Shown one piece after another: positions 1-6,370 of a stretch of 6,595 bases of DNA. The first letter of the stretch is position 1. Every line of letters begins with the position of its first letter. The notes under the pieces were generated by a model. That model saw only the letters and a program-made list of their open reading frames with translations, was not told the DNA's origin and did not search any database. A program made the position numbers and the translations under genes. Where the stretch lies: contig WLCS01000054.1 of NCBI GenBank assembly GCA_009705185.1, forward strand, positions 1 to 6,595, written 5' to 3'. This DNA comes from Actinomycetota bacterium. GTDB taxonomy: Bacteria; Actinomycetota; Actinomycetes; Nanopelagicales; Nanopelagicaceae.

Positions 1-504
1 ACGAAGGATGTTGACGGAGCAGAGGTTGTGAGCGCAGCGAGTAGCTCTGCGAGTCAAGCATCCGAGGCTCCGAAGCAAGCTTCTGAACCGGCTAGACCAA
101 AAATAGACACAATGGATGTTGCAGGACTGAGACGGTTGTGGCCTGAAGTAATTGAGAATGTGAAGAAGCGTCGCCGCTTAACGTGGTCGTTGCTTTCTGC
201 AAGTGCGCAGATTCTTGGTGTAGATGAGAAAAACATTACGATCGGAATCGTCAATGCAGGAGCTCGTGATTCATTTGTGCGAAGTGAATCTGACGAGATT
301 CTGCGCCAAGCATTTATCGAAGTAGTTGGTTTAGATCGTAAGATTGAAGTGACAGTTGATCCAAGTATCGATACAACTTCAACTCCTGAAGCTCGCGCAG
401 TTCGTACATCTGAAGCGCCAACGGATAAAACACAACTATCTGGCGCCGCACTACTTGCAGCCGAACTTGGTGCAACGGTAATTAGCGAAACGACCCACGA
501 CTAA
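1..504 (+). CDS. dnaX: DNA polymerase III subunit gamma/tau, C-terminal part (5' end outside window)
   Basis: The frame is open from the first base and ends at TAA 502-504, giving 167 visible residues; the N-terminal AAA+ ATPase and clamp-loader domains must lie upstream. Visible residues 1 to about 35 are a low-complexity Ala/Ser/Glu/Pro/Lys linker. A folded domain follows (roughly nt 112-366) containing [16 protein letters not shown], then [10 protein letters not shown] and the stretch [21 protein letters not shown]. This pattern is typical of the C-terminal region of actinobacterial DnaX. The last 45 or so residues are again low complexity. DnaX is the clamp-loader subunit of the replicative polymerase, and tau C-terminal regions contact other replisome proteins. 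A GTG at 28 lies in frame, but the open frame upstream and the linker composition argue it is not the true start. The gene runs directly into recR with a one-base overlap. Identity comes from recognition of the C-terminal domain only, since no ATPase motif is visible. Confidence 0.85.
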   Translation, partial: TKDVDGAEVVSAASSSASQASEAPKQASEPARPKIDTMDVAGLRRLWPEVIENVKKRRRLTWSLLSASAQILGVDEKNITIGIVNAGARDSFVRSESDEILRQAFIEVVGLDRKIEVTVDPSIDTTSTPEARAVRTSEAPTDKTQLSGAALLAAELGATVISETTHD

Positions 505-1109
505 TGACAACTGGTATGTATGAAGGTGCAATTCAGGATCTCATTGATGCCTTAGGTCGTCTGCCTGGAATCGGACCAAAGAGCGCGCAACGAATTGCTT
601 TTCATATTTTGCAATCAGATTCTGAAATTGCAGCAAACCTCGTAGAAGCAGTCCGCACGGTAAAAGAACGCGTGAAGTTCTGTACTCAATGCGGAAACGT
701 TTCAGAAGAAACCGAATGCCGAATCTGCAGAGACCCACGTCGTGATGGAACAAAGATTTGCGTTGTTGAAGAAAGTAAAGATGTAATCGCAATCGAGCGC
801 ACAAGAGAATTCCGCGGGAAGTATCACGTGCTTGGTGGAGCAATTAGCCCTATCGATGGAATCGGCCCAGACCAGTTGCGCATTCGCGAACTCATGCAGC
901 GACTTTCAGATTCGGCCATCACTGAAATCATTCTTGCCACCGACCCAAACCTTGAGGGAGAGGCGACAGCTACCTATTTAGCTCGCTTGATTAAGCCAAT
1001 GGGTATCAACGTTTCGCGTCTTGCTTCGGGTCTTCCTGTAGGCGGAGATCTTGAATATGCCGACGAAGTCACGCTCGGGCGTGCATTCGAAGGTCGCACC
1101 AACCTTTAA
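504..1109 (+). CDS. recR: Recombination mediator protein RecR
   Basis: RecR works with RecF and RecO in loading RecA at gaps during recombinational repair; it forms a ring that clamps DNA. The 201-residue product has the full family layout. A helix-hairpin-helix segment around [11 protein letters not shown] (20-30) is followed by a C4 zinc site (Cys60, Cys63, Cys72, Cys75), then a Toprim domain with VVEE (87-90) and [10 protein letters not shown] (147-156), and a C-terminal [14 protein letters not shown] segment (175-188). Length is normal for the family. The start is uncertain: ATG 504 overlaps the dnaX TAA by one base (TAATG), but ATG 516 gives MYEGAIQDL, which is how actinobacterial RecR proteins usually begin. 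Neither start has a clear Shine-Dalgarno sequence, so translation probably depends on coupling to dnaX. In many bacteria a ybaB/ebfC gene separates dnaX and recR; here there is none. Identity is secure. Confidence 0.97.
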   Translation: MTTGMYEGAIQDLIDALGRLPGIGPKSAQRIAFHILQSDSEIAANLVEAVRTVKERVKFCTQCGNVSEETECRICRDPRRDGTKICVVEESKDVIAIERTREFRGKYHVLGGAISPIDGIGPDQLRIRELMQRLSDSAITEIILATDPNLEGEATATYLARLIKPMGINVSRLASGLPVGGDLEYADEVTLGRAFEGRTNL

Positions 1110-1133
1110 TCTCAATATATGGTCGAGCCTCTG

Positions 1134-1148
1134 TCTCATTAAATGAGA
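1134..1148. repeat. Perfect palindrome 1 between recR and lysC
   Basis: TCTCATT-A-AATGAGA is a perfect 7-base inverted repeat around a single A. As RNA it could form a 6-bp hairpin with a three-base loop, but it is AU-rich and weak. It is followed by only three T residues, so it is a poor intrinsic terminator. It could equally be a DNA operator. Its function is unknown; only the symmetry is directly seen. Confidence 0.5.
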
Positions 1149-1151
1149 TTT

Positions 1152-1164
1152 CCCGATAATCGGG
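1152..1164. repeat. Perfect palindrome 2 between recR and lysC
   Basis: CCCGAT-A-ATCGGG is a perfect 6-base inverted repeat around a central A, lying three bases after palindrome 1. As RNA it would give a 5-bp GC-rich stem with a TAA loop. A T-rich stretch (CATCTTTTCTTC, 1171-1182) comes only about six bases later, not directly on the stem, so a terminator of recR is possible but not canonical. The hexamer GATAAT (1155-1160), one mismatch from TATAAT, lies inside the palindrome, but no -35 match is visible at the usual distance. Terminator, attenuator and operator all remain possible. Confidence 0.5.
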
Positions 1165-1199
1165 TAGCGCCATCTTTTCTTCTGCTTCACACTTAAGCC

Positions 1200-2471
1200 A
1201 TGGGTTTGATCGTTCAGAAATTTGGCGGGTCCTCAGTTGCTGATGCCGAGGGCATGAAGCGCGTTGCTGCGCGCATCGTGGCAACAAAAAAGGCTGGCCA
1301 TCAGGTCGTTGTAGTCGTATCAGCGATGGGCGATACCACTGATGAACTCATCGAATTAGCTAACGCCGTTACTCCAATTCCTCAGGGACGCGAGCTCGAT
1401 ATGTTGCTTACAGCAGGCGAGCGAATTTCTATGGCCGTTCTTGCAATGGCAATTCACAATCTTGGATTTGAAGCGCTTTCATTTACTGGTTCACAGGCGG
1501 GTGTCATCACAGATTCTGTTCACGGCAAGGCCCGCATCATCGATGTAACACCAGGACGTATTCGTGAAGCAATCGACGGTGGTGCAATTGCAATCGTTGC
1601 CGGCTTCCAAGGAATTTCTCAAGATACAAAAGACATTACAACTCTTGGTCGCGGTGGATCAGATACAACTGCAGTGGCGCTTGCTGCCGCACTCGAAGCA
1701 GATGTCTGCGAAATTTACACAGATGTTGACGGAGTATTTTCTGCAGACCCACGCGTTGTTCCAGCCGCGCGTAAATTAAAGACTGTTACTTACGAAGAGA
1801 TGTTAGAACTTGCAGCAGCGGGTGCAAAAGTTCTTCACTTGCGCTGCGTTGAATACGCGCGCCGATTTAATTTACCAATTCATGTACGTTCATCTTTTTC
1901 ACCAAACGAAGGAACATGGGTGGTTGAAAACCATCCAGAAGGAGGCACCATGGAGCAAGCAATCATCTCTGGCGTGGCACACGACAAGTCAGAGGCAAAA
2001 GTAACGATCGTTGGTGTCCCCGATCGCACAGGTATTGCTGCGCGCATCTTCCAAGCAATTGCCGATAACGACATTAACGTAGACATGATTGTTCAGAATG
2101 TTTCTGCTGCAGCCACTGGCCTTACAGATATTTCATTTACTGTGCCAAAAGCTGAAGGCCAAAAGGCAACTTCTGTACTTCAGAGAATTCAAGGTGAAGT
2201 TGGATTCGCTTCAATTATTTATGACGACACAATTGGAAAGTTATCACTCGTGGGTGCAGGTATGCGTTCGCATCCTGGAGTCACAGCGACATTCTTTGCG
2301 GCCATGGCGGATGCTGGGGTTAACATTGAAATGATTTCAACCTCTGAAATTCGCATCTCTGTAATCGTAAGAGAGGCTGATCTAGAACGTGCAGCAAAGG
2401 CTGCTCACACAGCATTCCAATTAGATGCAGATCAACTTGAAGCAGTTGTTTACGGAGGAACAGGTCGATGA
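1200..2471 (+). CDS. lysC: Aspartate kinase (aspartokinase), alpha subunit
   Basis: This enzyme phosphorylates L-aspartate with ATP to give 4-phospho-L-aspartate, the committed step towards lysine/diaminopimelate, threonine and methionine. The 423-residue protein is full length. The N-terminal amino-acid kinase domain has VQKFGGSS (5-12), VVSAMG (39-44), the TAGERIS segment (71-77), GRGGSDT (150-156) and YTDVDGVF followed by ADPR (173-185). Two C-terminal ACT domains follow, roughly 265-340 and 345-423, including QNVS (299-302) and STSEIRISV (380-388). The protein is very similar to the Corynebacterium glutamicum LysC type, which is inhibited jointly by lysine and threonine. The first ATG (1200) places the kinase beta-strand at the N-terminus as expected. 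It has no Shine-Dalgarno sequence, so the transcript may be leaderless or nearly so; CACACT at 1188-1193 is a weak -10 candidate six bases upstream. The stop overlaps the asd start (ATGA). An internal start is annotated separately. Confidence 0.97.
   Translation: MGLIVQKFGGSSVADAEGMKRVAARIVATKKAGHQVVVVVSAMGDTTDELIELANAVTPIPQGRELDMLLTAGERISMAVLAMAIHNLGFEALSFTGSQAGVITDSVHGKARIIDVTPGRIREAIDGGAIAIVAGFQGISQDTKDITTLGRGGSDTTAVALAAALEADVCEIYTDVDGVFSADPRVVPAARKLKTVTYEEMLELAAAGAKVLHLRCVEYARRFNLPIHVRSSFSPNEGTWVVENHPEGGTMEQAIISGVAHDKSEAKVTIVGVPDRTGIAARIFQAIADNDINVDMIVQNVSAAATGLTDISFTVPKAEGQKATSVLQRIQGEVGFASIIYDDTIGKLSLVGAGMRSHPGVTATFFAAMADAGVNIEMISTSEIRISVIVREADLERAAKAAHTAFQLDADQLEAVVYGGTGR
1937..1952 (+). 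promoter_or_regulatory. Internal ribosome binding site and start codon within lysC
   Basis: AGAAGGAGG (1937-1945) lies four bases before ATG 1950, which is in frame with lysC (codon 251). It is the strongest Shine-Dalgarno match I see in front of any start in this window, although it lies in the middle of an open reading frame. The position matches the internal beta-subunit start known for Corynebacterium and Bacillus aspartokinases. The sequence is seen directly; its use is inferred. Confidence 0.75.
1950..2471 (+). CDS. lysC: Aspartokinase beta (regulatory) subunit, in-frame internal translation product of lysC
   Basis: Translation from ATG 1950 gives a 173-residue protein starting [18 protein letters not shown] and consisting of the two ACT domains without the kinase domain. 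In C. glutamicum and Bacillus subtilis, aspartokinase is an alpha2beta2 enzyme whose beta subunit is made from the same reading frame at an internal start. The C. glutamicum beta subunit is almost the same length and also begins at a Glu-rich segment followed by a conserved DKSEAKVT stretch. The beta chain there helps form the effector-binding ACT interfaces for lysine and threonine. Here the internal start is preceded by a strong ribosome binding site while the full-length start has none, which suggests substantial beta synthesis. The protein product itself is an inference. Confidence 0.72.
   Translation: MEQAIISGVAHDKSEAKVTIVGVPDRTGIAARIFQAIADNDINVDMIVQNVSAAATGLTDISFTVPKAEGQKATSVLQRIQGEVGFASIIYDDTIGKLSLVGAGMRSHPGVTATFFAAMADAGVNIEMISTSEIRISVIVREADLERAAKAAHTAFQLDADQLEAVVYGGTGR
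2454..2459 (+). promoter_or_regulatory. Ribosome binding site for asd inside the end of lysC
   Basis: GGAGGA lies eight bases before the asd ATG at 2468, within the final codons of lysC (the conserved Gly-Gly of the C-terminal YGGTGR). It supports the ATG that overlaps the lysC stop codon, and implies coupled or independent initiation of asd on the lysC transcript. Confidence 0.65.
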
Positions 2472-3547
2472 CTCAGAAAAAAGTTAAGTCACAGAAAAAA
2501 CTTCCTTCACTTGCAGTTGTGGGTGCAACAGGTGCAGTCGGCACAGTGATGCTCGACATCTTGAGCACTCGCAAGAATGTCTACGGCGAGATTCGACTTA
2601 TTGCATCTGCTCGCAGCGCCGGCAAGAAATTAATGTGTCGTGGGGAAGAACTGACAGTTGTGGCTCTTTCACCTGAAGCTTTTGATGGAATCGACATCGC
2701 GATGTTTGACGTCCCAGATGAAATCTCTGCTGAGTGGGCACCAATTGCTGCAAAGCGTGGAGCTGTCGTAGTCGATAACTCTGGTGCGTTTCGAATGGAT
2801 AAGAAAGTTCCACTAGTGGTTCCAGAAGTAAACCCTAAAGATATTAAGAAGCGACCAAAAGGAATTATCTCGAATCCAAACTGCACAACTCTTTCAATGA
2901 TTGTTGCAATGGGCGCGCTGGATAAGAAGTTTGGTTTGAAAGAACTCGTAGTTTCTTCATATCAGGCTGCTTCAGGTGCTGGACAACCAGGCATCGACAC
3001 ATTGCATGATCAGATTTCTAAAGTTGCAGGAAAGAATTTAGGTTCGGTTGCAAAAGATGTTCGAAGCGTTATTAAAGATTTTGGACCATTCCCTGCTCCA
3101 CTTGCTATGAATGTTGTTCCTTGGGCGGGCTCACTCAAAGAAGCTGGTTATTCTTCTGAGGAACTCAAAGTACGTAATGAGTCTCGCAAGATTCTTGGAA
3201 TGCCAAAACTAAAAGTTTCTGCAACTTGTGTTCGTGTTCCAGTGATTACAACTCACTCACTTACAGTGCATGCAACTTTCTCAAAGGTAGTTACTCGTAA
3301 AGCTGCTCAATCTGCTCTCAAGAAAGCAGAGGGAGTGCTTCTCTATGACAACCCAGAGAAGAAAGAATTTCCAACACCTGCTGATGTTGTAGGGACTGAT
3401 CCAACTTGGGTTGGTCGTGTTCGTCAGTCACTCGATAATCCGAAAGCTATCGACCTCTTTGTGTGTGGAGATAACTTGCGCAAAGGCGCAGCGCTAAATA
3501 CCGCACAAATAGCAGAACTCGTTGCTGCTGAGTTCACTCGCAAATAA
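2468..3547 (+). CDS. asd: Aspartate-semialdehyde dehydrogenase
   Basis: This enzyme reduces 4-phospho-L-aspartate with NADPH to L-aspartate 4-semialdehyde, the branch point to diaminopimelate/lysine and to homoserine. The 359-residue protein has the nucleotide-binding GATGAVG loop (19-25), [11 protein letters not shown] (101-111), the active-site NPNC with catalytic Cys139 (136-139), SYQAASGAG (164-172), CVRVPV with Arg256 (254-259) and the probable catalytic His263 in TTHSL. All the expected active-site elements are present, so it should be functional. A Lys-rich stretch of about 12 residues precedes the Rossmann fold; no other ATG gives an intact fold, so ATG 2468 is chosen. It overlaps the lysC stop as ATGA and has a ribosome binding site at 2454-2459. 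The lysC-asd pair is a classic actinobacterial operon and co-expression is expected. Confidence 0.97.
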   Translation: MTQKKVKSQKKLPSLAVVGATGAVGTVMLDILSTRKNVYGEIRLIASARSAGKKLMCRGEELTVVALSPEAFDGIDIAMFDVPDEISAEWAPIAAKRGAVVVDNSGAFRMDKKVPLVVPEVNPKDIKKRPKGIISNPNCTTLSMIVAMGALDKKFGLKELVVSSYQAASGAGQPGIDTLHDQISKVAGKNLGSVAKDVRSVIKDFGPFPAPLAMNVVPWAGSLKEAGYSSEELKVRNESRKILGMPKLKVSATCVRVPVITTHSLTVHATFSKVVTRKAAQSALKKAEGVLLYDNPEKKEFPTPADVVGTDPTWVGRVRQSLDNPKAIDLFVCGDNLRKGAALNTAQIAELVAAEFTRK

Positions 3548-3552
3548 ATAAA

Positions 3553-3573
3553 TACAATATTTGCATCTAGACT
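3553..3573 (+). promoter_or_regulatory. Candidate promoter for fcl-gmd (possible leaderless start)
   Basis: The 32-base gap after asd contains two -10-like hexamers. TACAAT (3553-3558) differs from TATAAT at one base. TAGACT (3568-3573) fits TAnnnT and ends six bases before the fcl ATG, the spacing expected if transcription starts on the A of ATG. No convincing -35 hexamer is visible, and there is no Shine-Dalgarno sequence before fcl, which is why a leaderless transcript is considered. Read-through from asd could serve instead. Confidence 0.4.
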
Positions 3574-3579
3574 GCGACC

Positions 3580-4512
3580 ATGACAATCGTTGTCGCGGGC
3601 GGCACTGGCCTCGCAGGTTCTGCAATTGTGCGGGCCTATGAAAAAACTGGCGCCGAAGTAATCGCAGTCAATCGCAAAGTTGTTGATCTCCTTGATCGCG
3701 ATGCTACGACCGCATTCCTGAAAAAGACCAAGCCATCTCTGGTTATCGATGCCGCTGCAAAAGTTGGAGGAATCGGTGCCAACAATGCTTTCCCCGTTGA
3801 ATTCCTTTCAGACAATGTGCGAATTCAAAGTAACCTCATGGAAGCTGCTCATGCAGCAGATGTAGAAAAATTCATTTTTCTTGGTTCAAGTTGTATCTAC
3901 CCGCGTGATTGCGCACAACCAATCAAAGAAGAGTATTTACTTACTGGCCCACTAGAAGAGACAAATTCTGCATACGCAATTGCAAAGATTGCGGGAATCG
4001 AACTCATTAAATCGTTCCGTAAAGAATATGGTCGCAAGTGGATATCGCTGATGCCAACAAATCTCTATGGCCCAAATGATAATTTCGAACTGCAAGGTTC
4101 ACACGTATTGCCGGCATTCATTCGCCGATTTGTAGAAGCTGCTGAAAATAACATCGCACAAGAAACTCTCTGGGGAACCGGTTCTCCAAAACGCGAGTTC
4201 TTGCATGTCGATGACTTAGCAGCAGCAGTGGTGCACCTTGGAGAAAATTACGATTCACCATTGCATATAAATATTGGATCTGGTGAAGACCTCACAATTA
4301 AGGAATTAGCTGAATTAGTTGCTGAACTTTCTGAGTTCAAGGGCGAAATTGCATGGGATTCTTCAAAACCTGATGGGACTCCACGCAAGGTCCTTGATGT
4401 TTCGAAGGCTAAATCGCTAGGTTGGGCTCCGAAGATTTCCTTACGCGATGGAATCGCATCAACTATCGCTTGGTACAAAGATGCAACTGCAAAGGGAGTA
4501 GCGAGACGATGA
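3580..4512 (+). CDS. fcl: GDP-L-fucose synthase (GDP-4-keto-6-deoxy-mannose 3,5-epimerase/4-reductase)
   Basis: This enzyme epimerises GDP-4-keto-6-deoxy-D-mannose at C3 and C5 and reduces it with NADPH to GDP-L-fucose. The 310-residue extended-SDR protein starts with the Rossmann loop AGGTGLAG (6-13), followed by [13 protein letters not shown] (57-69), a family hallmark. The catalytic elements are SSCIYP (103-108), with Ser103 and Cys105 at the positions of E. coli Ser107 and Cys109, Tyr132-x3-Lys136 (YAIAK) and His175 in GSHVLPA, matching E. coli His179. [11 protein letters not shown] (204-214) is also typical. Length is normal. ATG 3580 is right at the Rossmann strand, so no other start is likely. 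It precedes gmd with an ATGA overlap, forming a two-gene GDP-fucose module. Synonyms are wcaG and GMER. The acceptor glycan cannot be deduced from this window. Confidence 0.95.
   Translation: MTIVVAGGTGLAGSAIVRAYEKTGAEVIAVNRKVVDLLDRDATTAFLKKTKPSLVIDAAAKVGGIGANNAFPVEFLSDNVRIQSNLMEAAHAADVEKFIFLGSSCIYPRDCAQPIKEEYLLTGPLEETNSAYAIAKIAGIELIKSFRKEYGRKWISLMPTNLYGPNDNFELQGSHVLPAFIRRFVEAAENNIAQETLWGTGSPKREFLHVDDLAAAVVHLGENYDSPLHINIGSGEDLTIKELAELVAELSEFKGEIAWDSSKPDGTPRKVLDVSKAKSLGWAPKISLRDGIASTIAWYKDATAKGVARR
4494..4498 (+). promoter_or_regulatory. Ribosome binding site for gmd inside the end of fcl
   Basis: GGGAG, within AAAGGGAG, lies ten bases before ATG 4509. It supports this start over the upstream in-frame ATG at 4422, which would add 29 residues that overlap fcl and precede the Rossmann fold. 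Confidence 0.5.
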
Positions 4513-5489
4513 GTAGAAAAGTTGCACTGATTACAGGTGTTACCGGTCAAGACGGGTCATACCTTGCAGAATTTCTTCTCGCTAAAGGATACGAAGTACA
4601 CGGTCTTATCCGTCGTTCATCAACATTTAATACTTCTCGCATCGATCATATTTATGAAGACCCACATGCAAAAAATCCAAAGCTATTTCTTCACTACGGA
4701 GACCTCATCGATGGCGTTGGATTAACAAATCTCATTCGCGAGATTAAGCCAACAGAGGTTTATAACTTGGGCGCACAGTCACACGTGCAGGTTTCTTTCA
4801 CAATGCCTCAGTACACAGGCCAAGTAGATGCAGTTGGCGCAGTTGGTTTACTTGAAGCAATTCGTTCTGCCGATCTGGACATTCGTTTCTATCAAGCATC
4901 TACATCTGAGCTTTTTGGTTCAACTCCACCACCACAGAACGAAACTTCAGTTTTCCGCCCACAGTCTCCTTATGCAGCAGCAAAGCTGATGGCCTACTGG
5001 TGCACAGTTAATTACCGTGATGGCTATGGTCTGCACGCAACAAATGGAATTCTCTTTAATCACGAATCACCACGTCGTGGCGAAACATTCGTCACTCGTA
5101 AAATTACTCGCGCAGTTGCAGCAATCAAAGCTGGAAAACAAGAGAAGCTTTTCCTTGGAAACCTAGACGCTGTTCGCGACTGGGGTTATGCGAAAGAATA
5201 TGTCGAATCAATGTGGCTCATGCTTCAGCAAGATAATCCATCAGATTATGTTGTTGCTACAGGTGTTGGTGCAACTGTGAAAGATTTTGCAGAAGCTGCG
5301 TTTTCTCGCGCAGGACTTAATTGGCAAGACCATGTAGAGACAGATAAGAAATACATCCGTCCAACAGAAGTAGATGCGCTTATTGGCGATCCATCAAAGG
5401 CAGAAAAAGCTCTTAATTGGAAAGCAAAGACTCATTGGAAAGAACTTGCAGAGCTGATGGTTGACGCCGATATTCAGGCGCTTAATTAA
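4509..5489 (+). CDS. gmd: GDP-mannose 4,6-dehydratase
   Basis: This NADP-dependent enzyme converts GDP-D-mannose to GDP-4-keto-6-deoxy-D-mannose, the substrate of Fcl. The 326-residue product starts [18 protein letters not shown], with the Rossmann glycines Gly10, Gly13 and Gly16. It then has [13 protein letters not shown] (35-47), characteristic of Gmd, LHYGDLID (61-68), [12 protein letters not shown] (86-97), and the catalytic STSE (131-134) with Tyr155-x3-Lys159 (YAAAK). [16 protein letters not shown] (184-199) and [16 protein letters not shown] (217-232) are further hallmarks. It is somewhat short for the family (often about 340-370) but lacks no motif. The start is set by an ATGA overlap with the fcl stop and by the Rossmann strand. 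Its stop lies within a palindrome shared with the convergent downstream gene, leaving no room for a separate terminator. Confidence 0.96.
   Translation: MSRKVALITGVTGQDGSYLAEFLLAKGYEVHGLIRRSSTFNTSRIDHIYEDPHAKNPKLFLHYGDLIDGVGLTNLIREIKPTEVYNLGAQSHVQVSFTMPQYTGQVDAVGAVGLLEAIRSADLDIRFYQASTSELFGSTPPPQNETSVFRPQSPYAAAKLMAYWCTVNYRDGYGLHATNGILFNHESPRRGETFVTRKITRAVAAIKAGKQEKLFLGNLDAVRDWGYAKEYVESMWLMLQQDNPSDYVVATGVGATVKDFAEAAFSRAGLNWQDHVETDKKYIRPTEVDALIGDPSKAEKALNWKAKTHWKELAELMVDADIQALN
5482..5489. other. Shared TTAATTAA palindrome carrying the stop codons of two convergent genes
   Basis: The gmd stop TAA is at 5487-5489. The stop of the minus-strand metallophosphoesterase is at 5488-5486, so the two coding sequences overlap tail to tail by four bases. 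I see no hairpin followed by a T-tract at either side, so transcripts from both genes probably extend into the opposing gene unless a Rho-type mechanism ends them. Confidence 0.85.
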
Positions 5490-6325
5490 AAAGCTGAAGT
5501 AAGAGTTACCAGCGAAACTTCTGGAGGACTTGCAACTCTAATTCTGGAAAATGGTCCTGTACCCATTCCAGCAGAGACATGAAGAAATGGTTCATCACTT
5601 AATACTGTAAGTCCGCGCGCACGCCAATTTGGTAAGTCACAATTGGTTGTCAGCGCTTTAGAACCACCAGGCCAAGGAAGTCGTACTTGTCCGCCGTGAG
5701 TATGACCAGCAAAGATTGCATCGAGATTGTCTTTTTTCATACCTTCAATAATTCGTAGGTACGGTGCATGAGTAACGCCAATTGCAACATGACATTTGCC
5801 AGGCTCGCCTGCAACGCGAGCGTAATCATCGAATTCAAGATGCGCATCATCGGTACCGCGCGCTTCAATGACAGTTTTCTTAATTGTGATTGTTGTTCTT
5901 GATGTGTTTATATTTTTCCAACCTCGCGACTGCAAACCGGTATCAAGATCATGCCAGGGCAGTTCGGGACCATGAACACGCTTTCCGTGATTAGGAAGTA
6001 AATACTTAAGTGGGTTCTTTGGTACAGGCTCGTAGTAATCATTGGAACCAAATACAAATAACCCAGGAAGATTTAGAAGCCCATCCAGTGCATCGAGTGC
6101 TACAGGAACCGCATCTTTATGGGCTAAGAAATCGCCGGTGCTAATAACAAGGTCGGGTTTAAGTGAGACGAATGACTTGATATCTGCAATCTCTTTCTTG
6201 CGTGATGGAGTCAGATGCAGATCAGAAAAATGAAGTACGCGGATGTCATCATGGCCAGCAGGCAGGATGGGCATTTCAGCCTCGCGAAGGACATAAGCCA
6301 TAGTGAATGAACAATACTGCGGCAT
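5486..6325 (-). CDS. Calcineurin-like metallophosphoesterase
   Basis: The 279-residue protein belongs to the binuclear-metal phosphoesterase superfamily; its substrate cannot be told from sequence. Metal-site motifs appear in order: Asp35-x-His37 in HFSDLHLTP, Gly64-Asp65, GSND (93-96, Asn95 as metal ligand), His186 in THAP and GHTHGGQ (207-213). The GSND version of the usual GNHD motif is, to my knowledge, normal in actinobacterial relatives. These relatives often carry an N-terminal membrane segment, but none is seen here, so a cytosolic protein is likely. The start is uncertain. ATG 6325 is the longest option. Met9 at 6301 begins directly before the conserved strand ([12 protein letters not shown]) and has a -10-like TATTGT just upstream, so it may be the true start. 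The gene converges on gmd and diverges from the YqeY-like gene. Confidence 0.9.
   Translation of the reverse strand: MPQYCSFTMAYVLREAEMPILPAGHDDIRVLHFSDLHLTPSRKKEIADIKSFVSLKPDLVISTGDFLAHKDAVPVALDALDGLLNLPGLFVFGSNDYYEPVPKNPLKYLLPNHGKRVHGPELPWHDLDTGLQSRGWKNINTSRTTITIKKTVIEARGTDDAHLEFDDYARVAGEPGKCHVAIGVTHAPYLRIIEGMKKDNLDAIFAGHTHGGQVRLPWPGGSKALTTNCDLPNWRARGLTVLSDEPFLHVSAGMGTGPFSRIRVASPPEVSLVTLTSAF
6311..6316 (-). promoter_or_regulatory. Candidate -10 element for the metallophosphoesterase gene
   Basis: On the minus strand this reads TATTGT, fitting TAnnnT, and ends nine bases before the in-frame ATG at 6301. Transcription starting six or seven bases downstream would give a leader of only two or three bases. 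If real, it places the longer ATG at 6325 outside the transcript and makes 6301 the translation start. No -35 match is visible. Confidence 0.3.
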
Positions 6326-6356
6326 GAGAAGATACGCCCGAACTATTTAAAGCATT

Positions 6357-6360
6357 GGAG
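6357..6360 (+). promoter_or_regulatory. Possible ribosome binding site for the YqeY-like gene
   Basis: GGAG lies ten bases before the GTG start at 6371, in the short divergent gap. The spacing is slightly long, but no other purine-rich core lies closer. It supports GTG as the start codon. Confidence 0.4.
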
Positions 6361-6370
6361 CGTCAAAGCA

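Noticed and set aside
28..504. A stand-alone small gene starting at GTG 28.
   Set aside because: The frame stays open to base 1, the start falls within a low-complexity linker, and the protein matches the DnaX C-terminal region, so it is the end of a longer gene.
1134..1182. A canonical intrinsic terminator for recR.
   Set aside because: The stems are short, the first is AU-rich, and the T-rich run begins several bases after the second stem and is interrupted, so it does not meet the usual pattern.
1110..1199. A lysine riboswitch (L-box) upstream of lysC.
   Set aside because: The gap is 90 bases and shows only two small hairpins. An L-box needs a much larger multi-stem structure.
1564..2334. 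Plus-strand alternative-frame open frames inside lysC (1564-1779, 1810-2004, 2089-2334).
   Set aside because: They have no domains and read as out-of-frame translations of the conserved kinase and ACT domain codons. The only credible internal start is the in-frame ATG at 1950.
2581..2886. Minus-strand open frames over asd, and similar ones over recR, lysC and fcl.
   Set aside because: They are antisense to well-supported genes, overlap one another, and show low-complexity or biased residues with no domain or upstream signals.
4422..4508. An in-frame ATG at 4422 would give a longer Gmd of 355 residues.
   Set aside because: The extra 29 residues lie over the fcl coding region in another frame and precede the Rossmann strand. 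ATG 4509 has the ATGA overlap and a ribosome binding site, and fits the family N-terminus.
6025..6060. Loss of the metallophosphoesterase GNHD motif (reads GSND), suggesting an inactive enzyme.
   Set aside because: The key Asn and Asp are present, the other metal motifs are intact, and GSND is, to my knowledge, usual in this actinobacterial subgroup.
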